Origin: Arthrobacter sp.
GTDB lineage: Bacteria > Actinomycetota > Actinomycetes > Actinomycetales > Micrococcaceae
Reading direction: 5' to 3'
Length of the DNA stretch: 18,417 nt
Assembly: GCA_025464925.1 (NCBI GenBank)
Contig: JAODMS010000131.1
Coordinates: 1-18,417, forward strand
Position numbers and translations under genes: made by a program. Shown one piece after another: positions 1-7,000 of the stretch. The notes under the pieces are model-generated. The model was not told the DNA's origin, did no database searches, and saw only the letters and a program-made list of their open reading frames with translations. How positions within the stretch are numbered: position 1 is the stretch's first letter; every line of letters starts with the position of its first letter.

Positions 1-378
1 TTTCAGCGTTAAACCATTTGACGGTACCAGTAGCCATTATTTTTTGTCCTTCGTGAAGGTGGAGGAAAAGTCCCGACTTTCGGGTCCTCCGGTGTGGGGT
101 GCTCAAAACCGCTGCTTCAGAAGAACATGGTCTTTCAACCATGCGTACTGCCTGAACTACGAACTGCATAAACACAACAACAGGATCAACCCTACAGCAC
201 ATTTCGCGCGTCGTTTACCAAACCCCTGATCGGGCCAATTATGAGGCCCGTTGTCGGGCCAGGGCCGGATGCTCAGCGAGCACGGGCCCCTCGGTTCTCA
301 CCCCGTGATAATGCCCCTATCGCCGGCGCGGAACCTGGGCCACACTCGGGGCAGTACTTTTCAGCGCCGAGGAGGACC
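1..378. other. Intergenic/leader region with inverted repeats, no supported gene
   Basis: No coding region here is convincing: the one short open frame (44-229) has no ribosome binding site and a composition unlike any known family. The left 230 bases are visibly richer in A/T than the genes that follow. Three inverted repeats can be read directly: 61-66 with 85-90 (enclosing a second pair 67-72/75-80), 126-131 with 138-143 (loop of 6), and 231-236 with 245-250 (loop of 8). The last could be a terminator of a gene outside the window or part of a leader for the dehydrogenase at 379. A GGAGG-type ribosome binding site lies at about 369-374. No clear -35/-10 pair was identified. Confidence 0.5.
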
Positions 379-1410
379 ATGAAAGCCGTCCGGGTACACG
401 AGTACCACCAGGATCCGCGGATCGACGACGTCGACGAACCCGTCGTCACCGGCCCGTGGGATGTGATCGTCGAGATTGGCGCCGCCGGCCTGTGCCGCAC
501 CGATCTGCACGTGATCGAAGGCCAGTGGGATCCTATCCAGCATCCGTCGCTGCCCTACATCCTGGGGCATGAGAACGCGGGCTGGGTGCGGGAAGTCGGT
601 TCCGCCGTCACCAACGTGGCTCCCGGTGACACCGTCATCATGCACCCGGTGGTCACCTGCGGGCTGTGCCTCCCCTGCCGTGCCGGCCAGGACTCGCACT
701 GTGAAAACTCCACCTTTCCGGGCTTGAACGTCGACGGCGGCATGGCCGAGCGGATGAAGACCAACGCCCGCTCGGTGGTGAAACTTGATCCCCGTATGCA
801 GCCCGCGGACATTGCCGCCCTCGCCGACGCCGGACTGACCGCCTACCACGCGGTACGCAAGGCCGTGCCGTTGCTGCCCCCGGGCAGCCACGCCGTCGTG
901 ATCGGCAGCGGAGGCCTCGGGCATATCGGCATCCAGTCCCTCAAGGCACTCACCGCTGCGGAAATCACCGTGCTGGACTCCTCCGAGGAGGCCCTGGAAC
1001 TGGCGGCCTCGCTCGGCGCGGATCACACGGTCCGCACCGCGGACGACGCCGGGAAGCTGCTGGAAATCACCGGCGGCGGAGCCCACGTGGTCTTCGATTT
1101 CGTCGGTGAGCACGGCACCGAGGCACTCGGCATCACGGCGCTGCGGAACCGCGGAAGCTACTACAGCATCGGCTACGGCGGGGCCATAAACATCGACACG
1201 ATCGAGATCATCTCCCGCGAAATCAGCGTGGTGGGCAACCTGGTGGGCAGCTACACGGATTTGGTGGAGCTCATGACGCTCACGGCGCAGGGCAAAGTCT
1301 CGCTGCACACCCAGCTCTACAACCTGGAGGACGCCGTCCAGGCCATGCACGACCTCAACAAAGGAAAGCTCGTGGGCAGGGGCATCCTGGTGCCCAACCA
1401 CAACAAGTAA
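379..1410 (+). CDS. Zinc-dependent NAD(P) alcohol dehydrogenase (MDR family)
   Basis: A 343-residue medium-chain dehydrogenase that should oxidise an alcohol to an aldehyde or ketone with NAD(P)+ in the cytoplasm. Visible features: catalytic zinc residues Cys39 and the GHEN pair His64/Glu65; a structural-zinc loop with Cys94, Cys97, Cys100 and Cys108; an Asp (150) where many relatives have the third zinc ligand Cys; and a Rossmann motif GSGGLG at 176-181 followed by Asp200 at the end of the second strand, which favours NAD over NADP. The start at 379 is chosen because the protein begins MKAVRVHEY, as the family does, and has GAGGA just upstream; the frame stays open upstream to 241 but that part looks non-coding. 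It is the first gene of an apparent operon with the flavoprotein pair (gap of 52 bases). The exact substrate cannot be read from the sequence. Confidence 0.93.
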   Translation: MKAVRVHEYHQDPRIDDVDEPVVTGPWDVIVEIGAAGLCRTDLHVIEGQWDPIQHPSLPYILGHENAGWVREVGSAVTNVAPGDTVIMHPVVTCGLCLPCRAGQDSHCENSTFPGLNVDGGMAERMKTNARSVVKLDPRMQPADIAALADAGLTAYHAVRKAVPLLPPGSHAVVIGSGGLGHIGIQSLKALTAAEITVLDSSEEALELAASLGADHTVRTADDAGKLLEITGGGAHVVFDFVGEHGTEALGITALRNRGSYYSIGYGGAINIDTIEIISREISVVGNLVGSYTDLVELMTLTAQGKVSLHTQLYNLEDAVQAMHDLNKGKLVGRGILVPNHNK

Positions 1411-1462
1411 GCAGCAACGCAATTCCGCTCCACCACCACAAAATGAACCAAGGGGAAAAACA

Positions 1463-2086
1463 ATGGCGTATCCCGCAAAGTACTCCGCTCTCAACGCGCT
1501 GAGACTCACCGACGAAGCCAAACGCACGCTCACCCGGATCATCCGCGTGGCCTTCCCGCACCCGCAGGTGCCGGACGGGCCCTACGAGCGGATGGCGGAC
1601 AGGATCATCAACGAATCGGAAGAATCCACGTGGTTCCGGGTGGCGCTCACGCAGGGGCTGCTGACCCTCGATTCCATGACCGACGAGCACTTCCTCGACC
1701 TCTCGGACGAACGGGCCCTGGCGGTACTCAAACGCCTGGGCGATCTGGAATTCTTCGGGTTCATCCGCCGAACCACGGTCCTCAACTTCTACGACGACCC
1801 CGAGGTCTGGGAGATTTTCGGCTACGAGGGCGAGTCCTTCTCCAAGGGCGGCTACCTGAACCGGGGCTTCAATGACCTGGACTGGCTGCCGGAACCGCGC
1901 GTCGAGGAGTCCGAGGAAGCCCTGACCGAGATCGGCCCGCTCGGCTACCCGATCGCCACCTCGGTTCCCGCCCCGGCTGCCGGCACGCCCACCACGGCGG
2001 ACCGCCAGGGTACCGAAACCACCGCTGAACCGTTCGATGACCTCTTCAAGGGATCCGACACTGTAGAAGGAGCCACGTCAGTATGA
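1463..2086 (+). CDS. Gluconate 2-dehydrogenase subunit 3-like small subunit
   Basis: A 207-residue protein resembling the small subunit (subunit 3) of FAD-dependent gluconate/sorbitol dehydrogenases. The family signature is visible around residues 108-140: FYDDPEVWEIFGYEG, then GGYLNRGF and DLDWLPEP, as in the typical ...P..W..IGY.G...GGY... pattern. It sits directly before the GMC flavoprotein, overlapping it by 4 nt (ATGA), which implies translational coupling and a 1:1 partner role. In known family members this subunit often carries a Tat signal that takes the folded flavoprotein across the membrane; here the N-terminus (MAYPAKYSALNALRL) has no twin arginine and no hydrophobic stretch. The last 50 residues are Ala/Thr/Pro-rich and probably disordered. 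A ribosome binding site AAGGGGA precedes the start. Partnering is inferred from context. Confidence 0.8.
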   Translation: MAYPAKYSALNALRLTDEAKRTLTRIIRVAFPHPQVPDGPYERMADRIINESEESTWFRVALTQGLLTLDSMTDEHFLDLSDERALAVLKRLGDLEFFGFIRRTTVLNFYDDPEVWEIFGYEGESFSKGGYLNRGFNDLDWLPEPRVEESEEALTEIGPLGYPIATSVPAPAAGTPTTADRQGTETTAEPFDDLFKGSDTVEGATSV

Positions 2087-3696
2087 CGCAGGAACACTCA
2101 GGCCCAGATAACGCAGGCGCAGAAGTATCAGCCAGCTTTGCCCACGACGACGATTCCGTCGTCGTGGTCATCGGCTCCGGTGCCGGCGGCGGCACCCTCG
2201 CCCATGAGCTGACGGAAAAGGGCGTCAAGGTTGTCGTCCTTGAGGCCGGCGGCTACCTGCGGAACGAGGATTACGAGAACAACGAGTGGGAAGCCTTCCG
2301 CCAGATGGCCTGGCTGGACCCTCGCACCACCTCCGGCACATGGCGGATTGCCCGGGACTTCCCCAACCTGCCGGCCTGGATCGTCAAGGCGGTGGGCGGC
2401 TCCACCACGCACTGGTCCGGCGCCACCCCGCGGTTTAAGGCCCACGAATTCAAGACCCGCAGCACCTACGGCCGGATCGAGGGGGCCAACCTGCTGGACT
2501 GGCCCATTACCCTCGAGGACCTCGTGCCGTACTACGAGCGGGCCGAGAAGAAGATCGGCAGCACGCACCGCCACGGCCGCCCTGCCCTTCCGGCGAACAA
2601 CAACTACAAGGTCCTCGCCGCCGGCGCGGAGCGGCTCGGCTACCGGCACTACGCCACCGGCCCCTACGGCACCAACGCCGAGCCCTACGACGGCCGGCCG
2701 GCGTCCATCCAGGACGGCTTCAACTTCCAGGGCGACAAGAACAAGTCCAAGTGGTCCACCATGGTCTCGGAGATCCCCAAGGCGCTGCGCACCGGCAAGC
2801 TGGATCTGCGCCCCAACAGCCAGGCCGTGCAGATCACCCACACCCCCGAAGGCAAGGCCGACGGCGTGCTGTACATCGACGCCGACGGCAAGCTGCAAGA
2901 ACAGAAAGCCCGGATCGTGGCAGTCGCCGGCAACTCGATCGAGACCCCGCGGCTGCTGATGCTTTCCAGCTCACCGCTGTTCCCGGACGGACTGGCAAAT
3001 TCCTCCGGTCAGCTGGGCCGGAACTACATGCGGCACACCACGGGTTCCGTCTACGCTAAGTTCGACAAGCCGGTACACATGTACCGCGGCGAGACGATGG
3101 CCGGTTTGGTGGCCGACGAATCGCGGCATGACCCGGACCGCGGCTTCGCGGGCGGTTACTACATGGAGACGATCGCCCTGGGGCCGGCCTTCCTGGCCAG
3201 CTTCGCCGACCCCGGCTCCTGGGGCCCGGGCTTCGCGTCGCTGCTGGATAACTACGAGAACACCGCAGGCATGTGGATCGTGGGCGAGGACATGCCGCAG
3301 GAGTCTAACCGCATCACGCTGAACACCTCGGTCAAGGACCACCTCGGCCTGCCCGTGCCCAACGTGCACTTCGACGACCATGCCAATGACGTTGCGATGC
3401 GCAACCACGGGTACCAGCAGGGCTCGCTGCTCTACGACGCGGTGGGCGCGACCTCCTCGCACCACACTCCGCCGTACCCGTCCACCCACAACATGGGCAC
3501 GGCCCGGATGAGCGAGCGGCCCGGGGACGGCGTGGTCAACGAATTCGGCCAGACCCACGACGTGCCGAACCTCTTCGTCTCGGACGGTTCCCAGTTCACC
3601 ACCGGGGCGGCGGCGAACCCGACCCTGACGATCGTGGCACTGGCCATCCGCCAGGCCGAGTACATCGCCAAGCAGATGGCCAGCGCGGAAATCTAG
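2083..3696 (+). CDS. GMC-family FAD-dependent oxidoreductase (sugar/polyol dehydrogenase type)
   Basis: A 537-residue glucose-methanol-choline flavoprotein, expected to oxidise a hydroxyl group on a sugar, polyol or alcohol and pass electrons to a quinone, cytochrome or unknown acceptor. The FAD dinucleotide-binding motif GSGAGGG is at residues 31-37, with Glu54 in VVLEAGG as the ribose ligand. The substrate-side sequence AVGGSTTHWSG is typical of the gluconate/sorbitol dehydrogenase branch. The catalytic His/Asn pair is His469 (STHNMGTARM) and Asn512 (ANPTLTI), followed by the usual C-terminal helix. There is no signal peptide; the N-terminus is acidic. The start overlaps the previous stop by 4 nt and this is the last gene of the operon, before a strong terminator hairpin. 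No cytochrome c subunit gene follows, so the electron acceptor is unknown. Confidence 0.9.
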   Translation: MTQEHSGPDNAGAEVSASFAHDDDSVVVVIGSGAGGGTLAHELTEKGVKVVVLEAGGYLRNEDYENNEWEAFRQMAWLDPRTTSGTWRIARDFPNLPAWIVKAVGGSTTHWSGATPRFKAHEFKTRSTYGRIEGANLLDWPITLEDLVPYYERAEKKIGSTHRHGRPALPANNNYKVLAAGAERLGYRHYATGPYGTNAEPYDGRPASIQDGFNFQGDKNKSKWSTMVSEIPKALRTGKLDLRPNSQAVQITHTPEGKADGVLYIDADGKLQEQKARIVAVAGNSIETPRLLMLSSSPLFPDGLANSSGQLGRNYMRHTTGSVYAKFDKPVHMYRGETMAGLVADESRHDPDRGFAGGYYMETIALGPAFLASFADPGSWGPGFASLLDNYENTAGMWIVGEDMPQESNRITLNTSVKDHLGLPVPNVHFDDHANDVAMRNHGYQQGSLLYDAVGATSSHHTPPYPSTHNMGTARMSERPGDGVVNEFGQTHDVPNLFVSDGSQFTTGAAANPTLTIVALAIRQAEYIAKQMASAEI

Positions 3697-3736
3697 CCCG
3701 CTCCCTATTGCGGTGGACAGCCGCTTTGAGGGAACG

Positions 3737-3773
3737 ACGGCGGGACCCCAGTCTCCGGCTGGGGTCCCGCCGT
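3737..3773 (+). terminator. Intrinsic-type terminator after the GMC oxidoreductase
   Basis: A perfect 15-bp stem (3737-3751 with 3759-3773) encloses a 7-nt loop, 40 bases after the stop codon of the flavoprotein. There is no T tract, which is common in high-GC actinobacteria. Confidence 0.85.
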
Positions 3774-3854
3774 GCGTTACCCCCATGGACGATGCCCTGA
3801 CAATCTCTCTGGTACGCTCCCCCGAGGAAAACACACTAGGGGGATAACAAAACA

Positions 3855-4241
3855 ATGGCACCTGCAACGGGCACACCCAGCACTTCTTTTCCGATCGGAA
3901 ATGCCAGGACGATAGCGAAAAGAGGGAGCGTTGTCCTCCTGATTCTTCTTGTCCTCGCTTGGTTGATCATCGGTAGCTCGCCAACTGCTTGGTTCGTAAC
4001 GCTCTGGCTCGGATACGGCATGGCGGCACTCGTCCGCTTCAGCACCGCCAGTTCCGGCATGGTCTCCGTTTCCGGACGGGCTCTAGGGCGAGCATTCGTA
4101 GACGGCCTACCAGAGATCCTCCTGTCGGCAGCGCTCTGCTTCATTGCCTTCACGGAGTTTCAGTTCGATGGGTACGCCTTTGCCGGCGTGGTCATCAGTA
4201 TTTGCGTGACCCTGCTCAACGGTGTGCGTCCTCAGCCCTAA
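3855..4241 (+). CDS. Small integral membrane protein of unknown function
   Basis: A 128-residue protein not assigned to a family. After a 23-residue polar N-terminus it contains four hydrophobic segments, roughly residues 24-41, 45-61, 85-101 and 106-122, so it should sit in the cytoplasmic membrane with short loops. The AGGGGG upstream of the ATG is a reasonable ribosome binding site, about 10 bases away. The gene is isolated: the operon before it ends in a terminator and the IclR gene behind it is convergent. Its G+C content looks lower than its neighbours by eye, so recent acquisition is possible but unproven. Confidence 0.6.
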   Translation: MAPATGTPSTSFPIGNARTIAKRGSVVLLILLVLAWLIIGSSPTAWFVTLWLGYGMAALVRFSTASSGMVSVSGRALGRAFVDGLPEILLSAALCFIAFTEFQFDGYAFAGVVISICVTLLNGVRPQP

Positions 4242-4297
4242 TGCACGAGTAGTCCTTCGCCGGATGATCGCAATCTGCCGTACATGTCGTCCCACCC

Positions 4298-4337
4298 CGG
4301 TGCTGCCGCTACCCCGCCTGCCACTGCGGCAGCACCG
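4298..4337. terminator. Bidirectional hairpin over the 3' end of the IclR gene
   Basis: A 12-bp perfect stem (4298-4309 with 4326-4337) encloses a 16-nt loop and includes the TAG stop codon of the regulator. It lies between two convergent genes and can serve both strands. No T tract is present. Confidence 0.65.
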
Positions 4338-5109
4338 AGGTGGCGCGCAGGGCACGGCCGACCCGGTCGGCCGTGTCGCGGAGCACCGGTGCCACTTTGG
4401 CGGCCCGGCGGTCAAAGTCGGCGGTCTCCATCGACACGGCAACGGAGCCGACGATCTGGCCCGCGGCATTCGTGACCGGGGCACCCAGACAGGAGGCGCC
4501 CAGGATGAATTCCTCGCGCTCAGTGGCGATCCCGTTCTCCCGGATGCGCTCCAGCGCGTCCTCGAGTTCCTCCGGAGTGGTCAGCGTCTGGTCCGTCATG
4601 GCCGGCATGCCGTGCCGGGCGAGGTAGGTCCGCCGTCGTTCGGGATCCATGCCGGCGAGCAGGATCTTGCCGAACGCGGTGGCGTGCGCGGCGTCGTTGA
4701 AGCCGAAGCCCAGCGGCGTAATCCGGCGTCGGGCCGGCGAATCCACCACATGGGCGACGACGATATGGTCACCGCGGTGCACTGCGTAGTAGGCGGCGGC
4801 GTCGGCGTGGGAGTGTAGTTCGAGGATCAGCCGGACCACTGCCGACGGCGTTCCCACCTGCCGCCGCAGGGAATTGTCCAGGGCGTGCACCTTGTATCCG
4901 AGCGCGTAGCGGCTCTCGTCCTTGAGGTGGATCAGGTGCTCGGATTCCACCAAGGTCTTGAGCAGGCGGTAGACGGTGGGCAACGGAATTTCCAGCGCGG
5001 CTGCGAGTTCCTTGGCGGTCAGGCCGCGTCGGTCGCTGGCCACGACGTCCAGCAGGGCGAAGGCCTTCTGCACCGAGGCCATGCCGGTAGATGCGTCGCT
5101 GCGTGCCAT
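4309..5109 (-). CDS. IclR-family transcriptional regulator
   Basis: A 266-residue regulator with the two IclR domains: an N-terminal winged helix-turn-helix (residues about 11-70, with SVQKAFALLDVVA, LTAKELAAALEIPLPTVYRLLKTL) and a C-terminal effector-binding domain (about 85-250, including the HATAFGKILLAG and EEFILGASCLGAPV motifs). Such proteins bind small carbon-source metabolites and control catabolic genes. The start at 5109 (MARSDAST) is preferred over an in-frame upstream start because the family begins there; no good Shine-Dalgarno is visible before it, so the transcript may be leaderless or poorly translated. A hairpin-forming repeat lies 18-48 bases upstream of this start and could be its operator. 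Its targets are unknown; the dehydrogenase operon and the PNPOx genes are the nearest candidates. Confidence 0.9.
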   Translation of the reverse strand: MARSDASTGMASVQKAFALLDVVASDRRGLTAKELAAALEIPLPTVYRLLKTLVESEHLIHLKDESRYALGYKVHALDNSLRRQVGTPSAVVRLILELHSHADAAAYYAVHRGDHIVVAHVVDSPARRRITPLGFGFNDAAHATAFGKILLAGMDPERRRTYLARHGMPAMTDQTLTTPEELEDALERIRENGIATEREEFILGASCLGAPVTNAAGQIVGSVAVSMETADFDRRAAKVAPVLRDTADRVGRALRATSVLPQWQAG

Positions 5110-5143
5110 GGGTACATCTTGGCGCGTCGAAGGGGACAAACCA
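5105..5143. repeat. 39-bp dispersed repeat, copy 1, over the IclR start
   Basis: Matches 6918-6956 at 35 of 39 positions by direct alignment. The core GCGTCGAAGGGGACAAACCA (5124-5143) is identical in both copies. This copy covers the start codon and leader of the IclR gene. Confidence 0.75.
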
Positions 5144-5157
5144 AGTTTGGCCCTTCG
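5128..5157. promoter_or_regulatory. Hairpin/palindrome upstream of the IclR gene
   Basis: Outer arms 5128-5134 and 5151-5157 (CGAAGGG/CCCTTCG) and inner arms 5137-5141 and 5145-5149 (CAAAC/GTTTG) form a nested inverted repeat 18 bases before the IclR start codon. It may be an operator for autoregulation or a leader hairpin. The outer arms are kept in the second repeat copy while the inner arms are not, which also fits a dispersed palindromic element. Confidence 0.45.
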
Positions 5158-5190
5158 CATCTGTGAAGTGGCCGAGACCACTGCGCTGGG

Positions 5191-5209
5191 AGCCGCAGCC
5201 CTTGCGGCT
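5191..5209 (-). terminator. Possible weak terminator between the PNPOx-like and IclR genes
   Basis: A 7-bp stem (5191-5197 with 5203-5209) with a 5-nt loop lies about 70 bases after the stop codon of the PNPOx-like gene. It is short and without a T tract, so read-through into the IclR gene is possible. Confidence 0.3.
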
Positions 5210-5281
5210 GCCGGGTCGGCCTGTACCTGGACGCGCTAACCGCGGCGGCTGCACTGGCCGGGTCCCCTGACATGGTTGAGG

Positions 5282-5746
5282 CTATTCGAAGGAGGAGCGG
5301 CGCGCGTCAGCAGCCCGGGTGTTCCACACATCCGGTTTGTTCACCTTGAATCGGCGCCCGGTCAGGGCGCGCGGCGTCAACCGGATGTAATTATCTTTGG
5401 CCCCGGGTTGCCACGGCTCAAGGTAAAGGGCATCCACCATAGCCTTCTCCTCCTCGCTGGTGACGACTTCAGTTTCGCCCCTTGCCACAACGCTCCAGGC
5501 CTCTTCCTGCCGGGGATCGTAACCGTCGATCTCGAAGGCGGCCGGCCTGGCTGCCTTCGCACCCCACAGCTTGGTGCCGCCCGCGCTTCGGAAAACAATG
5601 CTCCGTCGCTGAAGGACATAGTTGACTGGAAAAATTTCCGGATGTTCATCGACAATCAGGGCGAGCCGGCCCACGATCCCGGCCGCCAACAAGTCCCAGC
5701 AATCGTCGTAGCTAAGTTTCCCCGCCGAGGGCGCATTTGTCTCCAT
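5282..5746 (-). CDS. PNPOx-like FMN-binding split-barrel protein, paralogue 1
   Basis: A 154-residue member of the pyridoxamine 5'-phosphate oxidase-like family: small flavin (FMN or F420) binding beta-barrels, usually cytoplasmic dimers whose real substrates are mostly unknown. Signatures: CWDLL at 16-20, GRLAL at 26-30, IFPVNY at 38-43, FRSAGGTKL at 52-60, then an EAWSVVARGE segment and GRRF near the C-terminus. The start at 5746 aligns with the two paralogues; a GTG at 5806 would add 20 residues with no better ribosome binding site. It shares a C-terminal tail (GRRF..., PD.W.T...) with paralogue 3 rather than with its direct neighbour. It is transcribed away from paralogues 2 and 3, sharing about 200 bases of control region. 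True PdxH activity is unlikely given the short length. Confidence 0.85.
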   Translation of the reverse strand: METNAPSAGKLSYDDCWDLLAAGIVGRLALIVDEHPEIFPVNYVLQRRSIVFRSAGGTKLWGAKAARPAAFEIDGYDPRQEEAWSVVARGETEVVTSEEEKAMVDALYLEPWQPGAKDNYIRLTPRALTGRRFKVNKPDVWNTRAADARRSSFE

Positions 5747-5946
5747 GGACAGCCACGATACCGCTCCTGCATGGGAATCAGCGGTGCCGGGATGATGAAT
5801 TCTCACGGTTCACGGCAAAGGCAAGGCCGGGCCATCGACATCGCCGGAGTGGGCGAGAGACCGTTGCACCTGTCGGGCCCGAAGAATTTATGGTGAAGCC
5901 GTATTTTTCCTTTACATTGCTCGACCAAGGTTAGAAGGATGTAACC
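5747..5946. promoter_or_regulatory. Divergent control region between PNPOx-like paralogues 1 and 2
   Basis: This 200-base stretch should hold promoters for both directions. It contains a perfect 10-bp palindrome TCGGGCCCGA at 5873-5882 and, nearer the + strand gene, an A/T-rich run with a possible -10 element TACATT at 5913-5918, about 30 bases before the start codon. No good -35 is seen. The palindrome is a candidate operator. Confidence 0.4.
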
Positions 5947-6372
5947 ATGATGTTCCCCCACGATGACCCGATCCTTGTCCTTGACGAAGAGCAGTGCTGG
6001 AAGCTCCTGGAGAACACCCAGCACGGACGCCTGGTCCTGAACGCAGCCGGTGAGACAGATATCTTTCCGATCAACTACCGCGCCCATGATGGCGTCCTTC
6101 TGCTGCGCACGGCTCCGGGAACCAAGCTCGCCGAGCTGACCATCAACAAGAATGTGGTCTTCGAAACCGATGGCATCACCTCTGACGAAGCCTGGAGCGT
6201 AGTGGTCAAGGGAGCAGCCCGAGTCCTTGAGCACAGTTCGGAAATTGCCGCCGCCGAGGCGCTGAACCTCAAGACATGGATCCCCACGATGAAGGACTTT
6301 TATGTGGAAATCAGCCCGTCAAGGATCAGCGGGCGGCACTTCAACCTGGGTGAGCAGCCAGAACGCTTCTGA
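5947..6372 (+). CDS. PNPOx-like FMN-binding split-barrel protein, paralogue 2
   Basis: A 141-residue split-barrel flavoprotein-like protein with the same landmarks as its neighbours: QCWKLL at 16-21, GRLVL at 27-31, IFPINY at 39-44, LRTAPGTKL at 53-61, EAWSVVVKGAA, and SGRHFNLG near the end. It stops shortly after this motif, lacking the 20-residue tail seen in paralogues 1 and 3. A good ribosome binding site (AGAAGGATG) precedes the start. Paralogue 3 follows in the same direction after 61 bases, so the two are probably co-transcribed. Family members in actinobacteria are often stress- or hypoxia-induced; that is family knowledge and is not shown here. The bound cofactor and substrate cannot be told from the sequence. 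Confidence 0.87.
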   Translation: MMFPHDDPILVLDEEQCWKLLENTQHGRLVLNAAGETDIFPINYRAHDGVLLLRTAPGTKLAELTINKNVVFETDGITSDEAWSVVVKGAARVLEHSSEIAAAEALNLKTWIPTMKDFYVEISPSRISGRHFNLGEQPERF

Positions 6373-6433
6373 CCCGGCACCACTCCCTGCTCAGCCCTGT
6401 CACTTCGGAGCCAGTGAGCTTAGGATCGGCAGT

Positions 6434-6904
6434 ATGGAGAACGAGCCGACTGCGCCGATGACCGAGGTGCTGGAGCATCAGGAGTGCTGGAATCTTTTGC
6501 GACAGGTGTCTGTGGGCCGCTTGGCAGTGTGGCTTGAAGACGGGCCTGGTATTTTTCCTGTCAACTACACCGTTGATCATGGAACGGTGGTTTTCCGGAC
6601 AGGGACGGGGACAAAGCTTGAGGCCGCTCTGGCTGGTTTTCCGGTGGCCATGGAAGCTGACGGAGTCAATCCGGAAACAGGAGTGGCCTGGAGCGTTGTC
6701 ATCCGGGGCAAGGCCGAGCTCTTGACGAAGACCGAAGATGTTGTGAGCACATTCTCGCTGCCGCTATTTCCTTGGGAGGCGGGCAAAAAGGACCATTTTG
6801 TTCGGGTCGTGCCCGGTTCCATCTCCGGGCGCCGGTTCGCTGTCGCTCCTCCTGATATGTGGTGGACGCCCGTTGAAGGTGGCAAGCGTTCAGCCGTTGA
6901 GTAG
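6434..6904 (+). CDS. PNPOx-like FMN-binding split-barrel protein, paralogue 3
   Basis: A 156-residue protein of the same family: ECWNLL at 17-22, GRLAVWL at 28-34, IFPVNY at 40-45, FRTGTGTKL at 54-62, then AWSVVIRGKAEL, and a tail with SGRRFAV, PPDMWWTP. The start at 6434 is chosen because it lines up with the paralogues; the open frame extends upstream to 6302 but that part overlaps the preceding gene and reads as non-coding. The ribosome binding site is weak (TAGGATCGG). The C-terminal tail matches paralogue 1, suggesting that these two arose from each other, or from a common ancestor, more recently than paralogue 2. It is followed by an 11-bp hairpin and the second copy of the dispersed repeat. 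Confidence 0.87.
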   Translation: MENEPTAPMTEVLEHQECWNLLRQVSVGRLAVWLEDGPGIFPVNYTVDHGTVVFRTGTGTKLEAALAGFPVAMEADGVNPETGVAWSVVIRGKAELLTKTEDVVSTFSLPLFPWEAGKKDHFVRVVPGSISGRRFAVAPPDMWWTPVEGGKRSAVE

Positions 6905-6917
6905 CGGGCCGTCGCCG

Positions 6918-6956
6918 GCCATGGATGCAGCTTGGTGCGTCGAAGGGGACAAACCA
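6918..6956. repeat. 39-bp dispersed repeat, copy 2
   Basis: Second copy of the sequence at 5105-5143 (35 of 39 identical). It lies between the convergent stop codons of paralogue 3 and the monooxygenase, so here it is not linked to any start codon. Confidence 0.75.
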
Positions 6957-6975
6957 GGTTATGCCCCCTTCGACG
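6938..6975. terminator. Hairpin between convergent genes, within repeat copy 2
   Basis: An 11-bp perfect stem (6938-6948 with 6965-6975, CGTCGAAGGGG/CCCCTTCGACG) with a 16-nt loop lies between two convergent genes and may terminate both. Its left arm belongs to the dispersed repeat. Confidence 0.55.
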
Positions 6976-7000
6976 GCTGGCTCGTGCCTGAACCCCGTGC

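Noticed and set aside
59..100. Resemblance of GGAGGAAAAGTCCCGAC to the GAGGAAAGTCC box of bacterial RNase P RNA
   Set aside because: The other conserved RNase P regions are not found downstream, and a zinc dehydrogenase gene starts too soon for a roughly 400-nt RNA.
44..229. Open frame of 61 codons in the left leader
   Set aside because: It has no ribosome binding site, its codon composition is unlike the neighbours, it runs through the inverted repeats, and nothing in its sequence resembles a family.
361..1542. Long antisense frame of 393 codons opposite the alcohol dehydrogenase
   Set aside because: It is a shadow of high-GC third-position bias; the + strand frame has all dehydrogenase motifs.
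2128..2898. Antisense frame of 256 codons opposite the GMC oxidoreductase
   Set aside because: It is low-complexity Gly/Val/Ala-rich sequence with no motif, while the + strand frame has the complete FAD and His/Asn signatures.
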